DNA of 64,000 nt, taken from positions 29,708-93,707 of the forward strand of contig NZ_FQXM01000016.1 in the NCBI RefSeq assembly GCF_900129965.1, read 5' to 3'. The stretch comes from Clostridium grantii DSM 8605. GTDB lineage: Bacteria; Bacillota; Clostridia; Clostridiales; Clostridiaceae. Each line of letters starts with the position of its first letter. Positions within the stretch are counted from its first letter, which is position 1. Made by a program: the position numbers and the translations under genes. The notes under the pieces are model-generated. The model ran no database searches. It saw only the letters and a program-made list of their open reading frames with translations, and was not told where the DNA came from. Positions 34,486-43,590 of the stretch are shown here, piece by piece.

Positions 34486-34510
34486 CAAAAAAAATAGGCT
34501 TTCGCCTATA
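34486..34510 (-). terminator. Terminator after perR (minus strand)
   Basis: On the minus strand TATAGGC and GCCTA enclose a GAAA tetraloop and run into eight T residues. It separates perR from the anchored-protein gene. Confidence 0.85.
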
Positions 34511-34919
34511 TATTATTGCAATCTGAGCAAGTTCCATAAAAATATACTTTATTAGATAAGATAGTATAATCTGAATAATCACTCACTGTATCGTTCAAAT
34601 ACATTAAATTTATGCCCATAATATCATCTACTCTACCACAAGATAAACATTGTATATGTGGATGGGATTCTACTTCAGCATCATACCTAAAATTACCTTC
34701 ACCAACATTTAATTCTTGAACTAAATTCACAGCAACTAATGTTTTAAGAGCTTTATAAACTGTAGCCAAACTCATAGTTGGATATTCTGGTTGAAGTGCT
34801 TTATAAATAGATTCTGCAGATGGATGTTCTTTGGTCGATTTTAGATACTTATAAACCGCAATTCTTTGAGGTGTTAGCTTTAATTTTTTATCTTTAAATA
34901 CGCTAGTAATACTCTCCAA
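34506..34919 (-). CDS. perR: Fur-family repressor, PerR type
   Basis: 137 residues. The winged helix includes LTPQRIAVYKYLKSTKEHPSAESIY and SLATVYKALKTL. The regulatory metal ligands match the peroxide sensor PerR: His in KEHPS, Asp in FRYDAEVE and His residues in SHPHIQC. Two structural-zinc CxxC pairs are present (CLSCG and CSDC). The start is taken as TTG 34919, nine bases after AAAGG; TTG 34928 is too close to that site. Its promoter carries a palindrome, so autoregulation is likely. It would control oxidative-stress genes in this anaerobe. Confidence 0.88.
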   Translation of the reverse strand: MESITSVFKDKKLKLTPQRIAVYKYLKSTKEHPSAESIYKALQPEYPTMSLATVYKALKTLVAVNLVQELNVGEGNFRYDAEVESHPHIQCLSCGRVDDIMGINLMYLNDTVSDYSDYTILSNKVYFYGTCSDCNNI

Positions 34920-34952
34920 AGCAACCAACCTTTCTTATTTATATTTATATAG

Positions 34953-34983
34953 TTATTATATAATAAAGATTATTAATTGTCAA
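34953..34983 (-). promoter_or_regulatory. perR promoter with a Per-box-like palindrome
   Basis: On the minus strand TTGACA (34978-34983) and TATAAT (34955-34960) are exactly 17 bases apart. The -10 lies inside the perfect palindrome TTATTATATAATAA (34953-34966), similar to the PerR box TTATAATNATTATAA. A second weak match is at about 35060-35074, before the PhoH-type gene. Confidence 0.7.
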
Positions 34984-35093
34984 ATTAAAATAATTATATT
35001 AAGTTTTATTTCAAAAATTTAATATTAATTCAAATTATTATCTTAAAAATCACTTTTAATTAATATAATTATAAGGAGAGGGGGCAGTAATAT

Positions 35094-36470
35094 TTGAAAA
35101 AAACTTATGTGTTAGATACAAATGTTATTTTGCATTCACCACAATCAATTTTGAGTTTTCCAGATGCAATTGTTATTATTCCAGAAATTGTTCTTGAAGA
35201 GTTGGATACTTTTAAGAAAAATAAAGATGAACTGGGTGCAAATGCAAGGCATGCTGCCAGATTGTTGGATTCATTAAAAGAAAAGGGTAAATTGTATCAA
35301 GGAGTACAATTACCTAATGGTGGGATTTTGAGGGTTGAAATGAATCATTATGATACTCAGATTCCCTCTTCTTGGGACAAAGAAAAAGCTGATAATAGAA
35401 TAATTCAGATTTGCAAAGGGCTAAAAGAAGACAAGGAAGATGTTTGTTTAATAACCAAAGACATTTTTGAGAGGATAAAAGCAGATTCTTTAGATATAGA
35501 CACAGAGGATTATAATGAAAAAGTTGTACCAGAATTTGAAAGTCAATATACAGGAAGAAAAGAGATATATGTATCTGATGAAAATATTAATAAATTTTAT
35601 TTGGAAAAAGAATTAGATATAAATAATATTACTATATATGACAGCGAAGGAAACATAATGGATAAATTAAAGTTTTATTCTAATGAATTTTTGCTAATGC
35701 ATTCTTGTGAAAAAAGTAAACATTCAGCTTTGGCAAAGATACGGAAAAACAAAATTATTTCTTTGGTTTATAAAGAAATAAATCCTTTTGGAATAATACC
35801 TAGAAACATTGGACAAAAATTTATGTTAGAAGCTCTTTACAGTAGTGCAAAAGAAATACCGCTGGTAATTATAAAGGGGCCAGCAGGAACGGCAAAAACA
35901 TTATTTTCAATTGCGGTTGGGTTACAGAAAATATTAGAAGAATCTAATAATGAGTTTAGAAGAATTTTAGTTTGCAGAGCAAATGTGACTATGGATGAGG
36001 AAATAGGATATTTGCCAGGTACAGAGCAAGAAAAAATAGCACCTTTTATGCGACCTATTCTTGATAATTTAGAGATATTAATTGATTCAGATGAAAAAGA
36101 AAGATATAAAAATGAAAAAGAACTTTATGATAAAATAAGAGAATTATTTGATAGAAGAATAATTACAACAGAAGCTGTGGCTTTTTTAAGAGGAAGATCT
36201 ATAGTGAAAAATTGGGTTATTATTGATGAAGCTCAAAATCTTACTCCAAAACAAGTTAAAGCTATAACCACAAGAATTGGAGAAGGATCAAAACTTATAT
36301 TGATAGGAGATCCTGAACAAATAGATCACCCATTTTTAGATTATAGATCAAATGGACTATGTTACGCGTCAGAAAGAATGAAGGGAAGTACATTATGTAG
36401 TCAAGTGACTTTAAAATATGATGAATGTGAAAGAAGTCCACTTGCATATGACGCTTCAAAAAGATTATAG
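35094..36470 (+). CDS. PIN-PhoH fusion ATPase (PhoH2/YlaK type)
   Basis: 458 residues. The N-terminal PIN nuclease domain (about 1-150) shows acidic residues in YVLDTNVILHSP, EIVLEELDTFKK and ITKDIFERIKA. The C-terminal PhoH ATPase (about 245-458) has Walker A IKGPAGTAKTLFS and Walker B WVIIDEAQNLTPKQ, and ERSPLAYDASK near the end. Proteins of this layout act as RNA helicase/ribonucleases, some within toxin-antitoxin pairs; no antitoxin-like ORF is adjacent here. The start is TTG 35094 after a GGAGAGGGGG stretch. Confidence 0.9.
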   Translation: MKKTYVLDTNVILHSPQSILSFPDAIVIIPEIVLEELDTFKKNKDELGANARHAARLLDSLKEKGKLYQGVQLPNGGILRVEMNHYDTQIPSSWDKEKADNRIIQICKGLKEDKEDVCLITKDIFERIKADSLDIDTEDYNEKVVPEFESQYTGRKEIYVSDENINKFYLEKELDINNITIYDSEGNIMDKLKFYSNEFLLMHSCEKSKHSALAKIRKNKIISLVYKEINPFGIIPRNIGQKFMLEALYSSAKEIPLVIIKGPAGTAKTLFSIAVGLQKILEESNNEFRRILVCRANVTMDEEIGYLPGTEQEKIAPFMRPILDNLEILIDSDEKERYKNEKELYDKIRELFDRRIITTEAVAFLRGRSIVKNWVIIDEAQNLTPKQVKAITTRIGEGSKLILIGDPEQIDHPFLDYRSNGLCYASERMKGSTLCSQVTLKYDECERSPLAYDASKRL

Positions 36471-36478
36471 GTTTAATA

Positions 36479-36519
36479 ATTAGAACATGTAAATTTTTAT
36501 AAATTCATGTTCTAATTTT
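36479..36519 (+). terminator. Terminator after the PIN-PhoH gene
   Basis: ATTAGAACATG (36479-36489) pairs with CATGTTCTAAT (36506-36516), with further AAATT/AATTT pairing inside and a short T run after. Confidence 0.8.
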
Positions 36520-36581
36520 GTTTATATTTCTTTACTTTTATTGTAAAATTAAATATACAATGAAAACAAGGGGATAAACAT

Positions 36582-37700
36582 ATGAAGGATTGGCTTTTGA
36601 CAACTAAAATGATGATTACTTTTTTTTGTGTAGCTACTTACTTTAATATAAATAGCACAAAGAATGAGTATATAGTGTTAATTGTTTTAATATATAGTGC
36701 CATTAACATAGTGTTATATGTATTAAATAATAAAAAATGGATTGAATTATTACAAATTTTATCATTAATAATTTGTTTAATAAGTACATTTGGGGTACAT
36801 AAAATGTTTTTAATTTTAGCGATTTCTAATATATATGAGATAATATATATTTTAAAAGGGAAAATGTATGAAGCTTTAGTCATAAATTTGATATTAGGTT
36901 TTTTTGTTGGAACATCAATAATAACCTTTTTTTCATTTATAGCAGCATTAACATATATTATATATTATAATTTTTATAATAATGAGGAAAAAATGTTGAA
37001 GTATGAGGAAAATATTTACAATCTTAGAATAAAAAATGAAACATTAAATAAAAGTTTGAATAAAGATTTTGAATATGAGAGTCAAATAAAATACATGTCA
37101 CAATTAGAAGAAAGAAATAAAATAGCTCAAGAGATACATGATAATATTGGACATACTATTTCGGGAACTTTGATGCAACTTGAGGCAACAAAGTACGTGA
37201 TAGATAAAGATAAAGAAAAATCAAAAGAACTTTTACAAAATAGTATTGATGTATTAAGAGATGGAATGGAGAGCATAAGAATTACATTAAGAAATATTAA
37301 ACCTCCAAAAGAGCAAATTGGGATTAATGAAATAAAACTTATTATAAATAAATTTAAATATAGAAGTGGAATAAATGTTAATTTAATTTTTGATGATAAC
37401 ATAGATAAATTATCTTTTAATCAATGGAAAACAGTAAAAATAAATTTAAAAGAAATATTAACAAATGCAATTAAATATTCAAAAGCAGCTAATATAATTG
37501 TATCTTTTACAGCTTTAAATAGGATTATAAAATTGGAAATCAAGGATGATGGAGTAGGATGTTTAAATTTAAATAAAGGATTAGGGTTTCAAGGAATAGA
37601 AGAAAGATGTGAAAATTTGAACATTAAAGTTATAATTGATGGAAGTAATGGTTTTTCTGTTATAATGTTGATACCAATTAGTAGAGGAGAGATAAAATGA
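36582..37700 (+). CDS. NarL/DesK-type sensor histidine kinase
   Basis: 372 residues. About five membrane helices fill residues 1-130 with hardly any outside loop, so it probably senses a membrane state or a lipophilic signal. A coiled linker leads to the HisKA_3 H-box RNKIAQEIHDNIGHTISG, whose His is the phosphorylation site. The ATPase domain has the N-box LKEILTNAIKYSKA and the glycine-rich DDGVGC and GLGFQGIEERCENL. It overlaps the response regulator gene by four bases, so they are a cognate pair. Confidence 0.92.
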   Translation: MKDWLLTTKMMITFFCVATYFNINSTKNEYIVLIVLIYSAINIVLYVLNNKKWIELLQILSLIICLISTFGVHKMFLILAISNIYEIIYILKGKMYEALVINLILGFFVGTSIITFFSFIAALTYIIYYNFYNNEEKMLKYEENIYNLRIKNETLNKSLNKDFEYESQIKYMSQLEERNKIAQEIHDNIGHTISGTLMQLEATKYVIDKDKEKSKELLQNSIDVLRDGMESIRITLRNIKPPKEQIGINEIKLIINKFKYRSGINVNLIFDDNIDKLSFNQWKTVKINLKEILTNAIKYSKAANIIVSFTALNRIIKLEIKDDGVGCLNLNKGLGFQGIEERCENLNIKVIIDGSNGFSVIMLIPISRGEIK

Positions 37701-38344
37701 GTGCATTAATAAGAATGCTTATTGTCGATGATGATCCTTTAATTAGAAATAGTTTAAAAATTATTTTAGAAATGGATGATAATATAGATGTAGTAGGAAT
37801 AGCTGAAAATGGATTTGAAGCAATAAAAATTTGTAAAACCCATTCTATTGATATAGCATTGTTAGATGTAAGAATGCCAGTAATGAATGGAGTAGAAGCA
37901 ATAAAAGATATTTGTATGAATACAAGTACTAAATGTATTATGCTTACCACTTTTGAAGAAGATCAGTATATTGCAGAAGCTTTAAATAATGGAGCAAGAG
38001 GATATTTATTGAAAAATAATCCTCCGGATAAGATTATTGATGCAATAAAACTAGTTTATAGTGGAAATACAGTATTTGGAGAAGTTGTTTTGGAAAGATT
38101 AAAAAGCTCAATTAGTAAAGGAAATAGTAATGATAATGAAAATGCTTTTAAGGAAGAAAGCTTTACAGATAGAGAATGGGATGTAATAAAAGCTATAGCA
38201 TCAGGATACTCTAATAAAGAAATTTCTTCAGAATTATTTATATCAGAAGGAACTGTAAAAAATTATATAAGTAATATATTATCTAAAACTGAATTAAAAC
38301 ATAGAACTCAAATAGCAATAAAATATTTGGAGAATAAAAGATAA
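37697..38344 (+). CDS. NarL/LuxR-type response regulator
   Basis: 215 residues. The receiver domain has DDDP near the N-terminus, the phospho-acceptor Asp in IDIALLDVRMPVMNG, Thr in MLTTFEEDQ and Lys in YLLKNNPP. The C-terminal LuxR helix-turn-helix is SFTDREWDVIKAIASGYSNK..SEGTVKNYISNIL. It is the partner of the kinase just upstream. Targets are unknown; no exporter is directly attached, although an ABC-2 exporter lies 1.9 kb downstream. Confidence 0.93.
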   Translation: MSALIRMLIVDDDPLIRNSLKIILEMDDNIDVVGIAENGFEAIKICKTHSIDIALLDVRMPVMNGVEAIKDICMNTSTKCIMLTTFEEDQYIAEALNNGARGYLLKNNPPDKIIDAIKLVYSGNTVFGEVVLERLKSSISKGNSNDNENAFKEESFTDREWDVIKAIASGYSNKEISSELFISEGTVKNYISNILSKTELKHRTQIAIKYLENKR

Positions 38345-38368
38345 AATGATATAATAAAGCGATATTAT

Positions 38369-38385
38369 GTTTCATATGATGAAAT
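38369..38385 (+). promoter_or_regulatory. IclR-type palindromic operator (iclR gene)
   Basis: GTTTCATATGATGAAAT, 22 bases before the iclR start. It matches the three palindromes before the KDPG aldolase gene. Its position would let the regulator control itself. Confidence 0.65.
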
Positions 38386-38406
38386 AGTAAGTGGGAGGAA
38401 AAAGAA

Positions 38407-39180
38407 ATGAGTGATAATTTGGTTCAATCTGTGGAAAGATCTATGATTCTACTAGAAAAATTAGCAGAAGAAAAAAATGGAATAGGCATAACAAGACTTT
38501 CTGAAATGGTAGGATTACATAAAAGTACTGTACATAGACTTTTAGGTACTTTGATGTCTAGAGGATACGTGGAGAAAAAATTAGATAGTGATAAATATAA
38601 ATTAGGGAAAAAGATTTTATTTTTAGCTAGTTCAATTTTAGATAGTATGGATTTAAGAAAAATAGCAAGTCCATATTTAAGAAAACTTGCTAACAATACG
38701 CAAGAGGTAGTTCATCTTTCTATATTAGATGGTGATGAAGCGGTTTATGTGGATAAAGTAGAAGGTGATTATATGAATTCTAGTGTGAGGATGAATTCTC
38801 AAATAGGTAAAAGAGTTCCCTTATATTGTACAGCTGTTGGAAAAATTTTGGTGTCTCACTTAGATAATGCACATATAAAAGCTATGGTGAAAGAGGAAGA
38901 CATGATTAAGCTTACTGAAAAAACTATAACTAATATTGATGATTTTATAAAAGAAATAGATTTTGTAAGGGAAAAGGGTTATGCTTTAGATGATGTGGAA
39001 AATGAAGAAGGTATTAGATGTGTGGCAGTACCTATTTATGATAAGGATGGTAAAATAACAGCCTCTGCTAGTGTATCAGGTTTAACTATTATATTAAATG
39101 GAGAAAAATTGGAATCAGTAAAAGAAGAATTAATTAAAACATCTAAGTTAATCTCCTACCAGCTAGGATACCTTGAGTAA
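38407..39180 (+). CDS. IclR-family transcriptional regulator (KdgR-like)
   Basis: 257 residues. The N-terminal winged helix (about 1-70, with GITRLSEMVGLHKSTVHRLLGTL) is followed by the IclR effector domain (about 80-255, with VPLYCTAVGKILVSHL and DDVENEEGIRCVAVPIYD). IclR-family KdgR proteins bind 2-keto-3-deoxygluconate and control aldolase genes. The adjacent eda gene and four near-identical operators fit such a role. GGGAGG precedes the ATG. Confidence 0.9.
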   Translation: MSDNLVQSVERSMILLEKLAEEKNGIGITRLSEMVGLHKSTVHRLLGTLMSRGYVEKKLDSDKYKLGKKILFLASSILDSMDLRKIASPYLRKLANNTQEVVHLSILDGDEAVYVDKVEGDYMNSSVRMNSQIGKRVPLYCTAVGKILVSHLDNAHIKAMVKEEDMIKLTEKTITNIDDFIKEIDFVREKGYALDDVENEEGIRCVAVPIYDKDGKITASASVSGLTIILNGEKLESVKEELIKTSKLISYQLGYLE

Positions 39181-39253
39181 ATAAATATTTTGTAGTCCAC
39201 GGTTTAAAGGTAAAAGAAAAGAAAATAAGAAAATATGGTATGGAGGAAGCCTT

Positions 39254-39334
39254 ATGCTACAAAATGGCTACCCATGCCAATATTTATTTAAAAGAATTTT
39301 AAAAATAACACTAGAAATTTATTTTGAAAAGTGA
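39254..39334 (+). CDS. Possible 26-residue leader peptide
   Basis: ATG 39254 follows TGGAGG with seven bases between and encodes 26 residues ending at TGA 39334. The ribosome site lies inside a hairpin: GGTATGG (from about 39238) with CCATGCC (to about 39279), AGCC with GGCT. It may be a regulatory leader or chance. The sequence has no recognisable domain. Confidence 0.25.
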   Translation: MLQNGYPCQYLFKRILKITLEIYFEK

Positions 39335-39367
39335 TATTATAAAGGGGAAGAAAATATTTGAAATAGA

Positions 39368-39471
39368 GTTTCGTATTATGGAACATTTTATTTTAAACTT
39401 TGCATAAAACGAAGTTTCATAATATGAAATAAAATAATTAATTATAAAACCATAGTTTCATAAAATGAAAC
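39368..39471 (+). promoter_or_regulatory. Three IclR-type operators before the KDPG aldolase gene
   Basis: Three 17-base palindromes: GTTTCGTATTATGGAAC (39368-39384), GTTTCATAATATGAAAT (39414-39430) and GTTTCATAAAATGAAAC (39455-39471). Starts are 46 and 41 bases apart, near whole helical turns for the last two. The pattern GTTTC-N7-GAAAC resembles IclR/KdgR operators. The 39181-39489 gap holds these sites and the small leader ORF, and nothing else that I can support. Confidence 0.75.
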
Positions 39472-39489
39472 ATAAATAGGAGGGTAATA

Positions 39490-40140
39490 ATGAAAAGGAT
39501 TAAAATCATAAACGATATGTTAGAATCAGGTGTAGTAGCGGTTATAAGAGCAGAATCAAAAGATGAGGCTATAAAAGTTATTGACGCAGTTAAAAAAGGT
39601 GGAATAAAAAGTTTAGAAATAACAATGACAGTTCCAGGTGCTATCGATATTATTAAAGAATTATCTGAAATTTATAAAGATGAAGATGTTATCATAGGTG
39701 CTGGAACAGTATTAGATCCAGAAACAGCAAGAGCTTGTATATTAGCAGGAGCTAAATACATAGTTAGCCCAACTTTTAGTGCTGAAACAGTAAAATTATG
39801 TAATAGATATAGAGTGCCAGTTATGCCAGGAGTTATGACTGTTAAAGAAGTTGTTGAAGCTTTAGAACTTGGTGTTGAAGTTTTAAAAGTATTCCCAGGT
39901 GGAGCTTTTGGACCTTCTATAATAAAAGATTTCAAAGGACCTATTCCACAAGGTAACTTTATGCCAACAGGTGGAGTATCACTTGATAACGTAAAAGATT
40001 GGATAAAAGCTGGAGCAGTTGCAGTAGGAACTGGAAGTAGTTTAACAGCTGGAGCTAAAACAGGAAACTATGATTTAGTTACTGAAACAGCAGCTGAGTT
40101 TGTAGAAGAAGTAAGAAAAGCTAGAGCAGCTTTAAAATAA
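39490..40140 (+). CDS. eda: 2-keto-3-deoxy-6-phosphogluconate/4-hydroxy-2-oxoglutarate aldolase
   Basis: 216 residues, the usual length. It splits KDPG (or KDPGal) to pyruvate and a triose phosphate. SLEITMTVPGAID, IIGAGTVLDPETARACILAGAKYIVSPTFS, and the Schiff-base Lys in LEVLKVFPGGAFGP-like context (ELGVEVLKVFPGG) are conserved, as is the phosphate-binding MPTGGVSLDN. GGAGGGT precedes the ATG. It would finish the route begun by the galactonate dehydratase 34 kb away if a ketodeoxy-sugar kinase exists elsewhere. Confidence 0.93.
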   Translation: MKRIKIINDMLESGVVAVIRAESKDEAIKVIDAVKKGGIKSLEITMTVPGAIDIIKELSEIYKDEDVIIGAGTVLDPETARACILAGAKYIVSPTFSAETVKLCNRYRVPVMPGVMTVKEVVEALELGVEVLKVFPGGAFGPSIIKDFKGPIPQGNFMPTGGVSLDNVKDWIKAGAVAVGTGSSLTAGAKTGNYDLVTETAAEFVEEVRKARAALK

Positions 40141-40167
40141 TTAAATATGACTTTAGTCACATAGCAA

Positions 40168-40206
40168 AAATGACTTTCTTTACTAAAAAGAAAGTCATTT
40201 TTTTTA
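40168..40206 (+). terminator. Terminator after eda
   Basis: A 13-pair stem (40168-40180 with 40188-40200) followed by eight T residues. Confidence 0.92.
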
Positions 40207-40247
40207 TATAATTAATTATATTAGAAAAAGTAAGGGAGGGTGTCATA

Positions 40248-41183
40248 ATGAGTATTGTTAAAATAAATAATCTATACAAAAAATTTGGTGACAATATAGC
40301 AGTTGACAGTATAAATATTACTATTAATCAAGGTGAAGTATATGGCCTTTTAGGACCTAATGGAGCAGGGAAGAGTACTATTATAAATATTATGAGTGGT
40401 TTGTTAAAAATGAATAAAGGGAGTATAGAAATTCTCCAGAAAGACTTAGGTAAAAATTCAAAATTTATTAAAAGGAACATTGGGGTAGTACCGCAGGAAT
40501 TAGCAATTTATGAAGAACTTACAGCTTATGAAAATGTTAAATTTTTTGCAAGTTTATATGGGTTAAAAGGTAGTGAATTAAAAAATAAAACTTTTGAAGC
40601 CCTAGAATTCGTGGGATTGAAAGAAAAGGCTAAAGAGTATCCAAAATCTTTTTCAGGAGGTATGAAAAGAAGATTAAACATTGCTTGTGCCATAGCTCAT
40701 ACCCCTAAATTAATAATAATGGATGAGCCAACTGTGGGAATAGACCCACAATCAAGAAATCATATTCTTAAATCAGTAAAGAAATTAAATGAAAAAGGAA
40801 GTACAATAATTTATACTACACATTACATGGAAGAAGTAGAAACTATTTGTACTCGAATAGGAATTATCGATCATGGGAAATTAATTGCAGAAGGAACAAA
40901 AGAAGAATTAAAAGCAATAGTTACTGATAAGAAAAATATTAAGCTTGTAGTTGATCAAATAGATAATATTAATATAAAGGAATTGCAAAATATAACAGGA
41001 GTTTTAAGTGTTGAGTTTAATGAAGATATAGTAAATATTAATAGTAATAAAGAAACTAATAATCTAGATAAAATAATTTTGTATTTTACAAACAATAAAA
41101 TTTCTATAAGGAATATTACTTCTACAGAACCTAATCTTGAAACAGTTTTTCTTACTTTGACAGGACGAAAACTTAGGGATTAA
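40248..41183 (+). CDS. ABC-2 exporter ATP-binding protein
   Basis: 311 residues. Walker A is LGPNGAGKSTIIN, the signature SFSGGMKRRLNIA, Walker B LIIMDEPTVGIDP, and the switch His is in IYTTHYMEE. The extra C-terminal segment of about 80 residues (after KEELKAI) is typical of DrrA/NatA-type exporters. It is followed at 11 and 0 bases by two membrane subunits. Substrate unknown; drug, peptide or lipid export are family options. Confidence 0.93.
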   Translation: MSIVKINNLYKKFGDNIAVDSINITINQGEVYGLLGPNGAGKSTIINIMSGLLKMNKGSIEILQKDLGKNSKFIKRNIGVVPQELAIYEELTAYENVKFFASLYGLKGSELKNKTFEALEFVGLKEKAKEYPKSFSGGMKRRLNIACAIAHTPKLIIMDEPTVGIDPQSRNHILKSVKKLNEKGSTIIYTTHYMEEVETICTRIGIIDHGKLIAEGTKEELKAIVTDKKNIKLVVDQIDNINIKELQNITGVLSVEFNEDIVNINSNKETNNLDKIILYFTNNKISIRNITSTEPNLETVFLTLTGRKLRD

Positions 41184-41194
41184 AGGAGGGTGTT

Positions 41195-42325
41195 ATGAGT
41201 ATTTTAAATATTATACTAAAGGATGTAAAGATTCAATTTAAACAAAAAAGGGTGCTGGCTATAATGATTATTTTTCCCATTGTTTTAATGGTGATTTTAG
41301 GAACAGTTTTTAATAATGATTCAAATAATGGAGCTATTGAGGATTTTAATGTAGCTTATGAATTTATTGGAGAAGGACCAATAACAGAAGCAACGCAAAG
41401 TATGATGGAGGATTTGAGTAGTACTGAAGATATTATTTTTACCAAGGTTGAAAATCAAAGTGAGGCTATGAAGGATATAAAAAGTGTTAAGTATGCTTGC
41501 TTTATTGTAGTGAATGAGGATTTGAAAGAAATAAAAATTTATGAAAATGAAAGATTTAACTTTGAAGCCTCTATTATGGAAACAATAATGTCTACTTTTG
41601 TTCAAAGGTATAATACTATAGTGGAGATTGTGAAAGTTGATCCGCAATTATTAGCTAATTTGCCTGAAGATACAATTTCTAATAAAAAATTTGTAGGTAT
41701 AAATTCAGTTGAACCTACAAGAACTGCAAGTGCTTTAGATTACTATGGAGTAACTATGTTAACCTTGATAATACTATACTCTTCAATGTCAGGGGCATAT
41801 TCAACTAAGAGCGAAAAGCTAAAAAAAACTATGGATAGAATGGTAATTGCACCAATAAATAAGATGAATATTTTTATTGGATCAACACTAGGAATAGTCT
41901 TATCCACTATTATTCAGATGATTATAGTTTTCTCCTTTAGCAAATATATTTTGAAGGTTTATTGGGGAGAACATATTATAGCTGTTTTATTAATTATTCT
42001 TTCATTAATTATTATGTCAGTATCTATGGGAATAGCCTCAGGTTATATTTTTAAAAATGATAGTGCTATGGATGCATTTTTAAATCTACTTATTCCAGTG
42101 ATGGCTTTTCTAGGAGGAGCATACATTAATATAACAGGAATAAATAACAAAACATTTATGTTATTATCAAAATTATCACCAGTAAAGTGGGTTAATTCAA
42201 CTATTTTTAATATTGTTTATAATAACAACTTTAGTGATTTTGGAATAACAATTGGCATTAATATTGGAATAGCTATTTTATTAATGATAATATCAACTAT
42301 AAGTTTCAATAAGGAGGTGAGTTAG
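41195..42325 (+). CDS. ABC-2 type permease, first subunit
   Basis: 376 residues with the ABC-2 plan: helix 1 at about 20-38, an extracellular domain of about 150 residues, then five helices from about 180 to the C-terminus. AAAGGAGG precedes the ATG. It pairs with the next gene to form a heterodimeric channel for the ATPase upstream. Confidence 0.9.
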   Translation: MSILNIILKDVKIQFKQKRVLAIMIIFPIVLMVILGTVFNNDSNNGAIEDFNVAYEFIGEGPITEATQSMMEDLSSTEDIIFTKVENQSEAMKDIKSVKYACFIVVNEDLKEIKIYENERFNFEASIMETIMSTFVQRYNTIVEIVKVDPQLLANLPEDTISNKKFVGINSVEPTRTASALDYYGVTMLTLIILYSSMSGAYSTKSEKLKKTMDRMVIAPINKMNIFIGSTLGIVLSTIIQMIIVFSFSKYILKVYWGEHIIAVLLIILSLIIMSVSMGIASGYIFKNDSAMDAFLNLLIPVMAFLGGAYINITGINNKTFMLLSKLSPVKWVNSTIFNIVYNNNFSDFGITIGINIGIAILLMIISTISFNKEVS

Positions 42326-43471
42326 ATGAAAAATGTAGTATTAATTGCAGTTAACTTCTTAAGAGTTACTTTTAAGAAGAAAAGTAGTATTTTTGTTTAT
42401 ATTATTTTACCTATAATAGTAACTTTAGGGATAGTTATGCTATATTCTGGTGCTGGCTCTAGAGAAACATTAATTGGTTTATCAAATAAGGATAATGAAA
42501 TATTGTCTTATGACATGATAGAGTATTTAGAAGCTACAGGGAAATTCACTTTTGTAGAAATTAAAGAAGCAGAAATCAATGAAAAGGTGGCAAAAGGAGA
42601 TGTGGATTTAGTTTTAACTATACCCAAGGGATTTACTGATAGCGTTTATAATAATGAAATAAAAGAATTAAGAATCACCTCTATAAAAGGTATGGATGTA
42701 ACAGCTTGGATAGAGAGCTATATAAATCTTTATGTAGAAAATTTACAATATATAGCTAAGGCATCTTCTAGAGATAAAGAGGTATTTGAAAAAATATATA
42801 CTAACTTAAAAAGTAGTGAGCTATCATTGGTTAAAGAAAAATTAGAAGATGAATATGTGGGGAAGGCTGTTTCACAACAAGGAATTGGATTTTTTATTCT
42901 TTTCGTACTTCTAGGAACAACATCTGTAACTCAATTGGTATTAAAAGAAAAAAATGAAAAAACTTATAATAGAATATGCTATTCTCCTGTTACATCAAAG
43001 GAATATGTTCTAGGTAATGTTTTAGCAAATTTAATAATACTAGTGATTCAAATAAGTTTATTGGTTTTTGTAGCTTTTAAGTTATTAAATATAAATATTC
43101 ATATGTCTTCTTGGATATTGTTTATGATTTTAATGTTATTTGGTTTAGCGGCAATAGGTATTGGAATGGTGATAATTTCATTTTCTAAATCAACCGCTGA
43201 AGCAGGAAATCTTTCTACACTGATTATAACTCCAACATGTATGTTGGGGGGATGTTTTTGGCCTAATAATATTATGCCAGATACTTTAACTAAAATTGCT
43301 AATTTTACTCCTCAAAAATGGGTAATGGACACAATCATAAGTATTCAATCCGGAAATACAATTAAAGAAGTTTCTATAAATATAATAATAATAATTTTAT
43401 TTGCTTTAGTTTTTTTCTCTATAGCTGCATTTAAAATGAAATCCTCAGATAAAACTGGAAGCTTTATTTAG
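42326..43471 (+). CDS. ABC-2 type permease, second subunit
   Basis: 381 residues of the same layout as its partner: helix 1 at about 21-40, outside domain, then five helices from about 187. A conserved stretch near LIITPTCMLGGCFWP and FTPQKWVMDTI is typical of ABC-2 permeases (YhgE/DrrB-like). It starts directly after the stop of the first permease with AAGGAGGTG as ribosome site. Confidence 0.9.
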   Translation: MKNVVLIAVNFLRVTFKKKSSIFVYIILPIIVTLGIVMLYSGAGSRETLIGLSNKDNEILSYDMIEYLEATGKFTFVEIKEAEINEKVAKGDVDLVLTIPKGFTDSVYNNEIKELRITSIKGMDVTAWIESYINLYVENLQYIAKASSRDKEVFEKIYTNLKSSELSLVKEKLEDEYVGKAVSQQGIGFFILFVLLGTTSVTQLVLKEKNEKTYNRICYSPVTSKEYVLGNVLANLIILVIQISLLVFVAFKLLNINIHMSSWILFMILMLFGLAAIGIGMVIISFSKSTAEAGNLSTLIITPTCMLGGCFWPNNIMPDTLTKIANFTPQKWVMDTIISIQSGNTIKEVSINIIIIILFALVFFSIAAFKMKSSDKTGSFI

Positions 43472-43509
43472 CATTGTTAAAGGCTTTAATTTAAAGTATA
43501 ATAAAAGAG

Positions 43510-43541
43510 TTAGCTGAAATTGATTTTCAGCTAATTTTTTT
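43510..43541 (+). terminator. Terminator after the ABC-2 exporter
   Basis: TTAGCTGAAA (43510-43519) pairs with TTTCAGCTAA (43525-43534) and runs into a T stretch. Confidence 0.9.
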
Positions 43542-43590
43542 CGCACGGAAGTTTTGTTACAAATAAAGATTTTCGGGGAAAATCACCCAT

